Shown here in pieces: positions 52,718-61,184 of a stretch of DNA of 64,000 bases. Source of the stretch: Bacillus sp. AFS015802. GTDB taxonomy: Bacteria > Bacillota > Bacilli > Bacillales > Bacillaceae_B. The position numbers were made by a program, and so were the translations under genes. The stretch covers positions 62,001 through 126,000 of the forward strand of contig NZ_NTUP01000014.1 in the NCBI RefSeq assembly GCF_002561455.1, read 5' to 3'. The first letter of the stretch is position 1; each line of letters opens with the position of its first letter. The notes under the pieces were generated by a model. That model made no database searches. It was not told where the DNA came from and saw nothing but the letters and a program-made list of their open reading frames with translations.

Positions 52718-53042
52718 GGACGCTGATAGTAATACTTCAGTTGTTCCAACGCTCTTTAAGGGGTAGGCGAATGGTCTAAGAAATTCCCATTCATTCTCTT
52801 TTTAACATGAGCGAGTAATCCCTTGGTAGAAGTATTACGTAGGAATATGCCTAGATGAATAAAGGAATTTAGTGACTTTGCATTGAATTGATAAGAGGTA
52901 CTATCTATTATAGATGAAAAGTAGGTCTATGGACTTGTTATCGCAACTGTTTCCATAGCTTATTAAACCGATTATTACTATGTAAGGATAGTTTTCATGA
53001 AGTTAGGCGGACTACTATTGTGGAACAAAAGAGGGGTGTACC

Positions 53043-54185
53043 GTGTCACTTAAAAAAATAGACACCAAGATGTTGGATAGCATCCTGAAAAAGATGGTCG
53101 ATACGGTTGACGAAAGTAAGGATGAGATCTTCCAGATTGGCGAGCAATGTCGAACTGATTATGAAGATTTGATGAGAGAATTACTGGAAGTGAAAGAAAT
53201 GGTCCTCAGGGTGATCGATGAAGGAGATGACCTCCAACAGAAATCAAAGTTTGCCCGGCTCAGACTTTCTGAAGTCAGCAAGCATTTCCAAACCTATTCA
53301 GAGGACCAGGTAAGGGAAGCGTATGAGAAGGCTCATGACCTGCAGATGAAGCTATCCATGAACAGACAGCAGGAAAAGCAGCTTCGGGATCGCCGGGATG
53401 AACTGGAAAGACGCTTGCAAACACTCGGGGACACGATTGAAAAGGCAGAGAATCTTTGCTCACAAATATCCGTCGTTCTCAATTATTTGAATAGTGACTT
53501 AAGGCAGGTAAATGAGGCGTTAGAGGACGCAAAGCAGCGGCAGGATTTCGGTCTTAAGATCATAGAGGCCCAGGAAGACGAGCGGAAACGTCTTTCCCGT
53601 GAAATTCATGACGGCCCTGCGCAAATGATGGCGAATGTACTGATGCGCTCCGATTTAATCGAGCGTGTGTACCGCGAAAAAGGTACAGATGATGCCATCA
53701 GGGAAATCCGCGATCTCAAACGGATGGTCCGCTCAGCCCTTTATGAGGTCCGACGCATTATTTATGATCTAAGACCGATGGCGCTTGATGACCTAGGATT
53801 GATTCCGACCCTCAAAAAATACTTGAGTACAATCGAAGAGTATAACCAGGAAACCTCCATTCAGTTTGTGAATATGGGGCTCGATATCAGACTTCCTTCA
53901 AAATTCGAAGTCGCTCTGTTTCGATTAGTACAAGAAAGTGTCCAGAATGCTCTTAAGCACGCTGAAGCTTCACATATCCAAGTTAAAGTAGAAGTAAAGA
54001 AAGACCAAATAACAGTTGTTGTCAAAGACAACGGCAAAGGATTCGATAAAGAGAAGCAGAAAACGGGATCCTTTGGCATCATGGGGATGAAAGAACGTGT
54101 CGACCTTCTCGAAGGAGACATCACGATTGACTCAAAAGTAGGAACTGGGACGGTCATCCTGATCCAAGTTCCGCTTAATATGTAA
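53043..54185 (+). CDS. degS: Sensor histidine kinase DegS
   Basis: GTG start behind AGAGGGG. 380 residues, no membrane segment: an N-terminal signal-binding and coiled-coil region (about 1-175, heptads around '[20 protein letters not shown]'), HisKA_3 domain with phosphorylated His189 in '[16 protein letters not shown]', and an ATPase domain with '[16 protein letters not shown]', '[11 protein letters not shown]' and '[17 protein letters not shown]'. It phosphorylates DegU in the cytoplasm; the pair controls exoenzymes, competence and motility in Bacillus subtilis. degU starts 29 bases later. Such control may reach the many exported proteases in this window, but no DegU site can be read with confidence. 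Confidence 0.96.
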   Translation: MSLKKIDTKMLDSILKKMVDTVDESKDEIFQIGEQCRTDYEDLMRELLEVKEMVLRVIDEGDDLQQKSKFARLRLSEVSKHFQTYSEDQVREAYEKAHDLQMKLSMNRQQEKQLRDRRDELERRLQTLGDTIEKAENLCSQISVVLNYLNSDLRQVNEALEDAKQRQDFGLKIIEAQEDERKRLSREIHDGPAQMMANVLMRSDLIERVYREKGTDDAIREIRDLKRMVRSALYEVRRIIYDLRPMALDDLGLIPTLKKYLSTIEEYNQETSIQFVNMGLDIRLPSKFEVALFRLVQESVQNALKHAEASHIQVKVEVKKDQITVVVKDNGKGFDKEKQKTGSFGIMGMKERVDLLEGDITIDSKVGTGTVILIQVPLNM

Positions 54186-54214
54186 ATTTTCCAAGGTTTA
54201 GGGAGGCGAAAGAT

Positions 54215-54892
54215 ATGGCAACAAATATTGTTATCATTGACGATCATCAGCTTTTCAGAGAAGGGGTTAAACGAATCCTCGAATTCGAACCTTCTTTCAA
54301 CGTAGTAGCAGAAGGTGATGACGGTTCAGAAGCGATGAACCTGGTTGAAACACATGAACCCGACGTTGTTCTTATGGATATCAACATGCCTGAAACAAAT
54401 GGTGTGGAAGCAACGCGTGAATTAATGGACAGATACCCTGATACGAAAGTCATCATCTTATCCATTCACGACGATGAGAACTATGTGAACCATGCATTGA
54501 AAACAGGGGCACTGGGATACTTATTAAAAGAGATGGATTCAGAAGCGCTTGTAGAAGCGGTTAAGATTGTGGCTGAAGGTGGTTCATACGTCCATCCTAA
54601 AGTGACGCACAACCTGGTTGCGGAATACAAGCGCCTGGCAAACGCCCAAAACTCAGGCGGATTCCAGCAATCCGAAGTTCGCCGCCCGCTTCACCTATTA
54701 ACGCGACGCGAGTGTGAAGTTCTGCAAATGCTTGCGGACGGTAAGAGCAACCGTGGTATCGGTGAAGGATTATACATCAGTGAAAAGACTGTTAAAAATC
54801 ATGTAAGTAATATACTTCAAAAAATGAACGTGAACGACCGTACCCAGGCAGTGGTGACTGCGATTAAAAATGGCTGGGTGGAAGTACGATAA
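54215..54892 (+). CDS. degU: Response regulator DegU
   Basis: 225 residues, ATG behind GGGAGG. Receiver domain with '[17 protein letters not shown]', phospho-acceptor Asp55 in '[10 protein letters not shown]', 'VIILSIHDD' and Lys in '[11 protein letters not shown]'; C-terminal NarL/LuxR-type helix-turn-helix with '[18 protein letters not shown]' and '[14 protein letters not shown]'. It is the partner of DegS and acts as a DNA-binding activator and repressor. In Bacillus subtilis yviA and comF genes follow degU; here the trehalose genes follow, so gene order differs from that point. Confidence 0.96.
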   Translation: MATNIVIIDDHQLFREGVKRILEFEPSFNVVAEGDDGSEAMNLVETHEPDVVLMDINMPETNGVEATRELMDRYPDTKVIILSIHDDENYVNHALKTGALGYLLKEMDSEALVEAVKIVAEGGSYVHPKVTHNLVAEYKRLANAQNSGGFQQSEVRRPLHLLTRRECEVLQMLADGKSNRGIGEGLYISEKTVKNHVSNILQKMNVNDRTQAVVTAIKNGWVEVR

Positions 54893-54935
54893 GTATTGGT
54901 TGGTAGATAGAGTATTGTTAATTTGTTGTTGAGAG

Positions 54936-54968
54936 AACGGCCCTTCCTGGTGGAGGGCCGTTTTTTGA
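54936..54968 (+). terminator. Rho-independent terminator of degSU
   Basis: Stem AACGGCCCT (54936-54944) with AGGGCCGTT (54954-54962), then a T run. Confidence 0.9.
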
Positions 54969-55025
54969 TTTGTTTGTTGGAGGATGGGTTGTTTGTGGAT
55001 CGGCAGGCGAAAAAAGGGGGTAGAC

Positions 55026-55061
55026 TCAGCTGCTGAATATAGGCTGAATTTCAGCAGCTGA
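55026..55061. repeat. 12-bp inverted repeat between degU and treR
   Basis: TCAGCTGCTGAA (55026-55037) with TTCAGCAGCTGA (55050-55061); each arm also contains the palindrome CAGCTG. There is no T run, so its role is unclear. Confidence 0.65.
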
Positions 55062-55076
55062 ATTCCACAGACACTT

Positions 55077-55111
55077 AAAAAAACCACTCCCCATGCCCAG
55101 GAAGTGGAACC
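55077..55111 (-). terminator. Probable terminator of treR
   Basis: On the minus strand CCACTTCC pairs with GGGGAGTGG (55084-55107 region), followed by seven T, just after the treR stop. Confidence 0.7.
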
Positions 55112-55114
55112 ACT

Positions 55115-55837
55115 CTAATGCTTTCTCCGTGCAAAATCAACAAATCGGAACATATCCAATCGGTGGCGCGACTCCGTATACTCAAACAGCGTTGCATCCT
55201 TCAAATGGACATAATTCTTTACGACGACGACATGGTCATATTCGTTCAGATCAAGATATTTCCTGTCCTCATCGGTACACTCTTCCACGACGATTTCTTT
55301 TTTCGCAAAATCGATCGGCAGTTCGAGTGTACCTTCTAAATACTCATAAATGGAGTTTTCACAGATTTCTTTTGTCAGTAAAGGGACTTGCTCTTTTAAG
55401 AAATAGGACTTGTCCAGGATGATCCGCTCGCCGCCGATTTTACGGGAGCGGACGACTTTCCACACTTCAGCGTCACGAGTGGTCTCCAGATGAGTAGCGA
55501 CTTCATCATCGGCAGAGATCAATCCGAAGTCGTGAACGAAGGTTTCGATCTGGTCCCGCCCCATGGAAGTTTGCAGCTCCTTGAAACTCACAAGCCCGGA
55601 TATCGGAAAGCTCATACGGGATACGTCGAGTACGAGGGAGCCTTTGCCACGCAGCTTTTGAATAAATCCTTTTTGGGCCAATAATGTAAGCGCTTTACGA
55701 ATAGTCTCACGTGAAGTGGCATAGATCACCGAAAGCTCGTTTTCAGATGGCAGGATCGAATTCGCTGTATACGTACCATTCTGTATTTTTTCAGAGAGAT
55801 CTTCAAAGATTTGTTTGTATTTATTGCTCTTCGTCAT
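55115..55837 (-). CDS. treR: Trehalose operon repressor TreR (GntR family)
   Basis: 240 residues. N-terminal GntR winged helix (about 5-70, 'SVIYATSRETIRKALTLLAQ' and 'GFIQKLRGKGSLVL') and a C-terminal UTRA effector domain (about 90-235, 'VVRSRKIGGERIILDKSYFL', 'LFEYTESRHRLDMFRFVDFA'). In Bacillus subtilis TreR blocks the tre promoter by binding TTGTATATACAA-type palindromes and lets go on trehalose-6-phosphate. Such palindromes are visible before treP and treA in this window, which supports the identity. Unlike the treP-treA-treR operon of B. subtilis, treR is separated from treA here by a lipoprotein and two small genes. Confidence 0.9.
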   Translation of the reverse strand: MTKSNKYKQIFEDLSEKIQNGTYTANSILPSENELSVIYATSRETIRKALTLLAQKGFIQKLRGKGSLVLDVSRMSFPISGLVSFKELQTSMGRDQIETFVHDFGLISADDEVATHLETTRDAEVWKVVRSRKIGGERIILDKSYFLKEQVPLLTKEICENSIYEYLEGTLELPIDFAKKEIVVEECTDEDRKYLDLNEYDHVVVVKNYVHLKDATLFEYTESRHRLDMFRFVDFARRKH

Positions 55838-55955
55838 AATATCACCTGCTATTATTTTACCATAATTAATAGGAAGAAATGAGATTCAACTTGAGTGTTG
55901 TGAATATTTTCAATAGAATGGAGATAGTGCAAATTGTAGAAAAGGGTGAAGAGCA

Positions 55956-56564
55956 TTGTCGAAACAGCATTGGAAGAAAATCATGATGGGAATTGGCATG
56001 AGTACATTATTATTGGGTGCTTGTGGAGCAGACGAAGAGAAGAAGGAAGAAAAAGATACAGCTAAGACAGAAGAGGTCAGCCCGAGTGAAGACCCCGCGA
56101 CAGATGAGGCGGCATCATTAAATCAGATGACGCAAATCGTGGAGGACGCAAGCGAACTGAAGGAAGCAGAAGGGATCCCGGAAGAAGAAAAGACGGCGAT
56201 CAACGCTGCCTTTGATCAATATATCAATGCCTTTAACGAAGAGGATTTCGAATCCTACATGAGTGTCATCTCAAAAACACCGGTGAACTTTAAGTACGAA
56301 GATGAAGAGCGCTATGTGAAGCAGATCTTTGATTCTGTCGATTCGAAGCGTACAGTGGATAACGTGAAGATCATCAACTATGCTGCCGGCAAGAAGGCGG
56401 ATGTGTATGCGGAGATCAAAGCCACGACGAAGGATCCGAACAGTGATAAGGAAGTGACCCGTTCCGGGAAGCAGGTAACCGTGTTCCATAAGAAAGAGGA
56501 TGGATGGAAGGTTGCGGCGATTTTCTTCTTGGCGAGTCAAGGGGAAGAGGAAGCAACAGAATAA
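55956..56564 (+). CDS. Lipoprotein with NTF2-like domain
   Basis: TTG start with AAGGGTGAAG upstream. 202 residues with a lipoprotein signal peptide: lipobox 'LLLGAC' at about 18-23, so Cys23 should be lipid-modified and the protein held on the outer membrane face. A very acidic linker follows (about 25-55), then about 120 residues with the NTF2-like pattern 'AINAAFDQYINAFNEEDF' and 'QVTVFHKKEDGWKVAAIFF'. The function is unknown. It is divergent from treR and convergent with the Spo0E-like gene. Confidence 0.85.
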   Translation: MSKQHWKKIMMGIGMSTLLLGACGADEEKKEEKDTAKTEEVSPSEDPATDEAASLNQMTQIVEDASELKEAEGIPEEEKTAINAAFDQYINAFNEEDFESYMSVISKTPVNFKYEDEERYVKQIFDSVDSKRTVDNVKIINYAAGKKADVYAEIKATTKDPNSDKEVTRSGKQVTVFHKKEDGWKVAAIFFLASQGEEEATE

Positions 56565-56567
56565 GGT

Positions 56568-56600
56568 AAAAGGGTGTGCCGGGGCACACCCTTTTATTTT
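56568..56600. terminator. Bidirectional terminator
   Basis: Stem AAAAGGGTGTG (56568-56578) with CACACCCTTTT (56585-56595) and a T-rich right flank, shared by the lipoprotein gene and the convergent Spo0E-like gene, whose stop it overlaps. Confidence 0.85.
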
Positions 56601-56761
56601 TGGTTTAATTGAAGATAAAGGTTAAACAGCTGATCGAGTTCCTGGCTAAGCCTTACAGTGGTGGGGTGCGTGAAACCGTGGTGCAGGGCAAAATATTGCA
56701 GTTCCAAGCGCTTTTTTTCCATTTCTAAATGGGTGACTTGAACTTTTAGCGTTACGTCCAT
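56594..56761 (-). CDS. Spo0E-like aspartyl-phosphate phosphatase (55 aa)
   Basis: A short gene with ATG at 56761 and AAGGAG 8 bases in front. The 55-residue product is two helices: 'VQVTHLEMEKKRLELQYF' and, after a short turn, 'TTVRLSQELDQLFNLYLQ'. The SQELD motif with this spacing is the hallmark of the Spo0E family, which removes phosphate from Spo0A and so holds back sporulation in Bacillus. Length fits the short Spo0E-like members. This marks the organism as a likely spore former. Which response regulator it serves cannot be read from the sequence. Confidence 0.8.
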   Translation of the reverse strand: MDVTLKVQVTHLEMEKKRLELQYFALHHGFTHPTTVRLSQELDQLFNLYLQLNQK

Positions 56762-56833
56762 GGCAGGAACTCCTTTTTGCTTTATTATCCCACATGAGAA
56801 TTTAAATGTTAACTGACTTTTATAAAAGGTTTA

Positions 56834-57082
56834 CTATTGTTGACCTTGATCCAACTTTTTCTTGAAAAATTTCGAACGGACCAAGAGTAAAATGACAGCA
56901 AAACTGTAGTTAACAACGGCAATGATGGCGAACGCGGGAAACTGGTCAGGCATGGAAGTCCCTGAAAGAATCGCAGGGCTGATGATGGCCAGTGGCATGG
57001 TTCCGCTGATGAAGGCCATGATGGCAAATACAAGCAGTCCGATCCGGATCGTTTTTCTAAGAGACGGATTATCTTGAAACAT
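56834..57082 (-). CDS. Small membrane protein with two to three spans
   Basis: 82 residues, ATG 6 bases after AGGAGG. Hydrophobic segments at about 12-35 and 45-70 and a basic C-terminus ('RSKFFKKKLDQGQQ'). I do not recognise a family; it may be a small stress or cell-envelope protein. It stands between the Spo0E-like gene and treA, on the same strand as both, with its own ribosome binding site. Confidence 0.7.
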   Translation of the reverse strand: MFQDNPSLRKTIRIGLLVFAIMAFISGTMPLAIISPAILSGTSMPDQFPAFAIIAVVNYSFAVILLLVRSKFFKKKLDQGQQ

Positions 57083-57163
57083 ATGAATCCTCCTGGTAAG
57101 TGTTTTCTTGAACTAAATACCTTTTACCCAAATAATGGTTTGAAAAACACTGTTTTTTTACAT

Positions 57164-57203
57164 AAAAAAGGCATTGTCGTTAGTAAACAATGCCTTTTTT
57201 GCT
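57164..57203. terminator. Bidirectional-type terminator after treA
   Basis: Perfect 14-bp stem (57164-57177 with 57187-57200) with A run on one arm and T run on the other, 4 bases past the treA stop. Confidence 0.9.
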
Positions 57204-57206
57204 TTA

Positions 57207-58892
57207 TTATTTTGTAAACCTGAAGACAACAGACTCATAAGGACGAAGAGTCAAGTTCCCATACTCATTCTCCGTATCCTTATAATTTGAAATAAGAACC
57301 TCACTCGTCCAGCCTTCCACATCCACCTCATCAGGCAGCGTGAACTCCGTCTCACGGCCATAGAAGTTATTCACTACAAGTAACTTCTCACCGTCCCCAT
57401 TGCGTACATAGGCAAAAATCTCAGGGTGATCTTCCAGAATCAGCTGATAGTCTCCATCAATGATGATGTCATATTCCTTGCGGAGGAGGTTCAGCTTCTG
57501 ATAGTGATAGAAGACAGAGTTTTCGTCTTCTAACGCTTGTTCAGCGTTGATTTCCTGATAGTTCCTGGCAACAGGGATCCAAGGAGTGCCCTTTGTGAAT
57601 CCGGCATTTTCTTCTCTGTTCCACTGGACTGGTGTCCTAGAGTTGTCGCGTGATTTATGGCGCAGGATCTCGAGGATCTCTTCTTCCGATTTTCCTTGTC
57701 CTTTTAAAATATTGAAAATGTTGATGGACTCAACATCACGGTATTCGTCGATGCTCGTGAATTTCGGATTCGTCATCCCGAACTCTTCCCCCTGATAGAT
57801 ATAAGGGGTTCCCTGCATCATATGGATCGTCGTCGCGAGCATCTTCGCCGATTCCGTGCGGTACTCTCCGTCGTCACCGTAGCGGGACACGATCCGCGGC
57901 TGGTCATGGTTGCACCAGAAGAGGGCATTCCAGCCACCGCCTTTGTGCATTTCACGCTGCCAGGTAGAAAGGATATTCTTCAGCTTCAGGAAGTCGAAGT
58001 CAGCGACGGACCATTTCTCCCCGCCTGGATAATCCACCTTCAGATGGTGGAAATTGAAGGTCATGCTGAGCTCGTTGCGTTCAGGGTTTGAATACTTAAT
58101 ACAATGATCGATCGTCGTGGAAGACATTTCCCCGACGGTCATGATGTCGTATTGAGAGAAGACTTCCTTGTTCATTTCCTGCATATACTCGTGAACCTTG
58201 GGACCGTCCGTGTAGAACTTGCGCCCGTCCCCTGGTGCCACGGATCCGTCGTCATCAGGGAAATCCTGATCCTTGGAGATGAGGTTGATGACATCCAGAC
58301 GGAAGCCGTCGACGCCCTTCTTCAACCAGAAGTGCATCATGTCATACAGTTTCTTTCGGACCTCATCGTTCTCCCAGTTCAAATCGGCCTGCGTCACGTC
58401 AAAGAGGTGGAGATAGTACTGACCGGTCTCCTCATCATACTGCCACGCATTGCCCCCGAACTTCGACTGCCAGTTGGTCGGCTCGGAGCCGTCCTCCTTG
58501 CCGTCCTTCCAAATATAGAAATTACGGTACTCATTGTCCTTCGACTTCCGTGACTCGATGAACCACTGATTCTCCGTCGACGTATGATTGATCACGATGT
58601 CCATGATGATCTTGATTCCGCGCGCGTGGGCCTCTTCCAGGAGCTCATCGAAATCCTCCATCGTCCCGTACTCATCGTGAATGTTAAAGTAATCGCTAAT
58701 GTCATAGCCGTTATCATTCTGCGGAGACTTATAAATAGGCGTAATCCACACCACATCAATCCCAAGCTCCTTCAAATAATCCAGCTTCGCCGTAATCCCC
58801 TTAATATCCCCAACGCCATTCCCCGACGTATCATAAAAACTCTTCGGATAAATCTGATACACAACCGACTTCTTCCACCAAGGCTGCTTCAT
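57207..58892 (-). CDS. treA: Trehalose-6-phosphate hydrolase TreA (GH13)
   Basis: I start it at the ATG at 58892, which gives 561 residues, the usual TreA length, and the family opening 'MKQPWWKKSVVYQIYPKSFY'; the frame is open to 58937. GH13 landmarks: 'DVVWITPIYKSPQNDNGYDI', 'IIMDIVINHTS', nucleophile Asp in 'VDGFRLDVINLIS', acid/base Glu in 'IMTVGEMSS' and 'FWCNHDQPRIVSRYG'. It splits cytoplasmic trehalose-6-phosphate, made during uptake by TreP, into glucose and glucose-6-phosphate. A TreR-type palindrome lies about 300 bases upstream, between treP and treA. Confidence 0.95.
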   Translation of the reverse strand: MKQPWWKKSVVYQIYPKSFYDTSGNGVGDIKGITAKLDYLKELGIDVVWITPIYKSPQNDNGYDISDYFNIHDEYGTMEDFDELLEEAHARGIKIIMDIVINHTSTENQWFIESRKSKDNEYRNFYIWKDGKEDGSEPTNWQSKFGGNAWQYDEETGQYYLHLFDVTQADLNWENDEVRKKLYDMMHFWLKKGVDGFRLDVINLISKDQDFPDDDGSVAPGDGRKFYTDGPKVHEYMQEMNKEVFSQYDIMTVGEMSSTTIDHCIKYSNPERNELSMTFNFHHLKVDYPGGEKWSVADFDFLKLKNILSTWQREMHKGGGWNALFWCNHDQPRIVSRYGDDGEYRTESAKMLATTIHMMQGTPYIYQGEEFGMTNPKFTSIDEYRDVESINIFNILKGQGKSEEEILEILRHKSRDNSRTPVQWNREENAGFTKGTPWIPVARNYQEINAEQALEDENSVFYHYQKLNLLRKEYDIIIDGDYQLILEDHPEIFAYVRNGDGEKLLVVNNFYGRETEFTLPDEVDVEGWTSEVLISNYKDTENEYGNLTLRPYESVVFRFTK

Positions 58893-58920
58893 ATTCCATA
58901 CACCATCCTTCACATATTTT

Positions 58921-59010
58921 TGAGGGACGGACCTCACTTTTTTTGCTCATCCGCCGTTTTAATCAAGAATAAACATTGTTCTTATGGTATTTGTTCTCAG
59001 GAGGTCTGTC
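58921..59010. repeat. Degenerate inverted pair of the GAGGGACGGACCT repeat
   Basis: TGAGGGACGGACCT (58921-58934) and a diverged inverse GAGGTCTGTC (59001-59010). It is the same family as the perfect pairs at 51837 and 59016. It overlaps the upstream part of treA before its start codon. Confidence 0.65.
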
Positions 59011-59015
59011 TTTTA

Positions 59016-59105
59016 AGAGGGACGGACCTTCCACTTTTCGTCTCAAACACTTATCTAATAGGAAAGGACGCTTCAAAAACCGCAGATTTGAAGGTCCGTC
59101 CCTCT
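59016..59105. repeat. Inverted repeat with AGAGGGACGGACCTTC arms
   Basis: Perfect 16-bp arms (59016-59031 with 59090-59105) around a 58-base centre. Same core as at 51837-51873, so at least three copies of this element lie in 7.3 kb. Confidence 0.85.
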
Positions 59106-59185
59106 AATGAAAAAGGGGACAAACCATCCCCGTCACTTTCCTTTACAGGCAAGTGCTAAGAATTTATTTGTCCCCCTTAGTTTAG

Positions 59186-59199
59186 CTTGTATATACAAG
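59186..59199. promoter_or_regulatory. TreR operator upstream of treA
   Basis: Perfect 14-bp palindrome CTTGTATATACAAG with the TreR core TTGTATATACAA. It lies between the treP stop and treA, which suggests that treA has its own TreR-controlled start as well as read-through from treP. Confidence 0.8.
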
Positions 59200-59226
59200 T
59201 TGTTGCAACTGTTTTCTCTCTAATGT

Positions 59227-60642
59227 TTATACTGCTTCTTTTTTGCTGAATTTGGACCAGACGATTGTCAGTACGAACGGTACGACGATACAGATGGCCA
59301 TTCCGATGAAGAACGGCAGCCAGTATTCAGGAATGATGGATAGGAATCCAGGTAATCCACCTACCCCGATGGAGAATGCTTTCGTTCCTGTCATCGCTAG
59401 GAGTACACCACCGATTGCAGACCCGATCAAAGCACTGATGAACGGATAGCGGTAGCGCAGGTTCACCCCGAACATCGCCGGTTCTGTAATTCCAAGATAA
59501 GCCGAGATGGCAGATGTACCCGCCAAGCCGCGAAGCTTTTCGTTTTCTTTTTTCGCTACAACCATCATGGCAAGCGCTGCTGAACCTTGTGCAATATTTG
59601 AAAGTGCAAGGATCGGCCATAGGAATGTTCCACCCTCACTACCGACCAGCTGCAAGTCTACTGCAAGGAAGGTATGGTGCATACCTGTGATAACCATAAC
59701 GGCGTATAAACCACCATACAGGAGACCACCTAACCATGATACGTGATCGAACACCCACACGACGCTATCCGTGAGCATGTTACCAATGAAGAAGGTCACA
59801 GGTCCAATCAGGATGAACGCGGCAAATCCGGTAATCAGAAGGGCCACAGGTGCCACGACTAAGAGCTTGATGGAGTCATGAACTCTCTTATCCAGGAACA
59901 TTTCAATCTTCGCTAATAGATAGGAAGCGAAGAGGATCGGGAGAACTTGTCCCTGATACCCGATCTTGTCGACTTCAAATCCGAATAAGTTCCATGTAGG
60001 AATCTTCTCGGCACTTGCATATGACCAAGCGTTCAGTAAGTCCGGATGAACAAGCATAAGACCTAAAACGATACCGAGTAACGGACTTCCGCCAAAACGC
60101 TTGACCGCTGACCAACCGATCAACCCTGGCAGGAACACAAAGGCCGTGTTGGCAATCAAGTTAATGATCGAGGCAAAATCAGCCCACTGCTTATGAACAT
60201 CGATGACCGATTTCTCATCATAGAAAATCCCCGGTCCTGTCAGGATATTATTCAGACCCATCAACAAACCAGCCGTTACGATTGCCGGCAGGATCGGAAT
60301 GAAGATATCCGCCAGTACCTTGATGGCACGCTGAAGGGGATTCAGGTTCTGAGTCGCGGCATCCTTCACATCCTGCTTCGATGCCTGTTCGATCCCCGTT
60401 TCTTCTGCCAAAATTTGATACGCTTTATTCACAAGACCTTGTCCGATGACAACCTGGAACTGACCGTTTGAGGAGAACGAACCCTTCACCAGATCAATTG
60501 CCTCTAATCTTTCTTTATCAACCTTTTTCTCATCATTCAGCACCAGCCGAAGACGAGTCACGCAATGAGTGGCTGTGCGGATATTATCCTTGCCGCCAAT
60601 CGCTTCAATGATTTCGAGAACGTCTTCACGTTTCACGCTCAT
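59227..60642 (-). CDS. treP: Trehalose-specific PTS enzyme IIBC TreP
   Basis: The ATG at 60642, behind AGGGAGG, gives 471 residues; the frame is open to 60711. N-terminal EIIB domain (about 1-85) with phospho-Cys in 'IRTATHCVTRLRLVLNDEKK', then EIIC with about ten membrane segments, including 'GPGIFYDEKSVIDVHKQWAD', 'YGGLYAVMVITGMHHTFLAV' and 'AYLGITEPAMFGVNLRYRYP' with the conserved GITEP loop. It takes up trehalose and phosphorylates it on the way in, using EIIA from another gene, since no EIIA domain is present. It is the first gene of the treP-treA unit. Confidence 0.95.
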   Translation of the reverse strand: MSVKREDVLEIIEAIGGKDNIRTATHCVTRLRLVLNDEKKVDKERLEAIDLVKGSFSSNGQFQVVIGQGLVNKAYQILAEETGIEQASKQDVKDAATQNLNPLQRAIKVLADIFIPILPAIVTAGLLMGLNNILTGPGIFYDEKSVIDVHKQWADFASIINLIANTAFVFLPGLIGWSAVKRFGGSPLLGIVLGLMLVHPDLLNAWSYASAEKIPTWNLFGFEVDKIGYQGQVLPILFASYLLAKIEMFLDKRVHDSIKLLVVAPVALLITGFAAFILIGPVTFFIGNMLTDSVVWVFDHVSWLGGLLYGGLYAVMVITGMHHTFLAVDLQLVGSEGGTFLWPILALSNIAQGSAALAMMVVAKKENEKLRGLAGTSAISAYLGITEPAMFGVNLRYRYPFISALIGSAIGGVLLAMTGTKAFSIGVGGLPGFLSIIPEYWLPFFIGMAICIVVPFVLTIVWSKFSKKEAV

Positions 60643-60665
60643 GAAATTCCCTCCCTTGGAATGGT

Positions 60666-60685
60666 GAAAGGTGACAGGCACCTTT
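60666..60685. repeat. Short hairpin AAAGGTG-ACAG-GCACCTTT type
   Basis: Arms GAAAGGTG (60666-60673) and CACCTTTC (60679-60686) around ACAGG in the treP leader. This GGTGACAGGCACC motif recurs in Bacillus intergenic regions from general knowledge. Confidence 0.5.
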
Positions 60686-60777
60686 CTTAAAAGCGTTGAA
60701 CCCGCTTTCATTTCTATTAATGGAATTCCCCTAAATAGTATGTGAAAAACGCTTCATTTCATGCTTTTTACCCAAAA

Positions 60778-60791
60778 ACGAAACGCTTTCA
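60778..60791 (-). promoter_or_regulatory. CcpA (cre) site candidate in the treP leader
   Basis: On the minus strand TGAAAGCGTTTCGT matches the cre consensus TGWAARCGYTWNCW at 13 of 14 positions. It lies about 35 bases downstream of the likely treP transcription start, a usual place for CcpA repression. A weaker match (12 of 14) is at 60697-60710. Confidence 0.6.
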
Positions 60792-60807
60792 TTTTAAAGG
60801 GGTCTTG

Positions 60808-60819
60808 TTGTATATACAA
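60808..60819. promoter_or_regulatory. TreR operator 1 of treP
   Basis: Palindrome TTGTATATACAA just downstream of the likely transcription start near 60824. Confidence 0.82.
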
Positions 60820-60830
60820 GATATGCTTCT

Positions 60831-60859
60831 ATTGTATTCATGTATATACAAGTTGTCAA
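60831..60859 (-). promoter_or_regulatory. treP promoter with TreR operator 2 in the spacer
   Basis: On the minus strand TTGACA (60854-60859) and TACAAT (60831-60836) are 17 bases apart, a near-consensus SigA promoter. The spacer holds the second TreR site (60840-60851, reads TTGTATATACAT on that strand). Bound TreR would block RNA polymerase directly. Confidence 0.88.
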
Positions 60860-61184
60860 TAGAAAAGTGTTGCCGTTTTCATTCATTGTTATAGATGGAT
60901 TTTTGCAATTCCCGGTTAAATGTTGAGGTGGAGGCTGAATGTTCTTTCCCGAAAGATTTTAGAATAAGCCTGGGAATGCAATTTTCTTTATAGAAAGTTC
61001 TATATCCGGAACCACAATATATTTCTAATTGGAAACAGGTCCATAAAGTACCAAGTGTTATTATACTGGGGTTTCTTCCTGTTTTTTCTTCAGATAAGAA
61101 ATTTAGCCTATTAAAATATGAAACTCCATCAGCCATAATGGACAAGCAACAAAATTCGACATTATGTATGAAGGAGACATTTTT
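60860..61184. other. Intergenic region before the LysM hydrolase gene
   Basis: It holds the promoter of the LysM gene but no clear -35/-10 pair stands out. The 88-codon minus-strand open frame here has no ribosome binding site and an atypical product, and I do not count it as a gene. Confidence 0.4.

Noticed and set aside
52718-53042. degS leader as a T-box or riboswitch
   Set aside because: I see no GGTGG-type antiterminator motif, no terminator before degS, and no known aptamer pattern.
58104-59159. Long plus-strand open frames opposite treA
   Set aside because: They run antisense to the certain treA gene, lack ribosome binding sites and follow from its codon use.
60879-61145. 88-codon minus-strand open frame before the LysM gene
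   Set aside because: No ribosome binding site, no domain, unusual residue mix; it lies in the promoter region.
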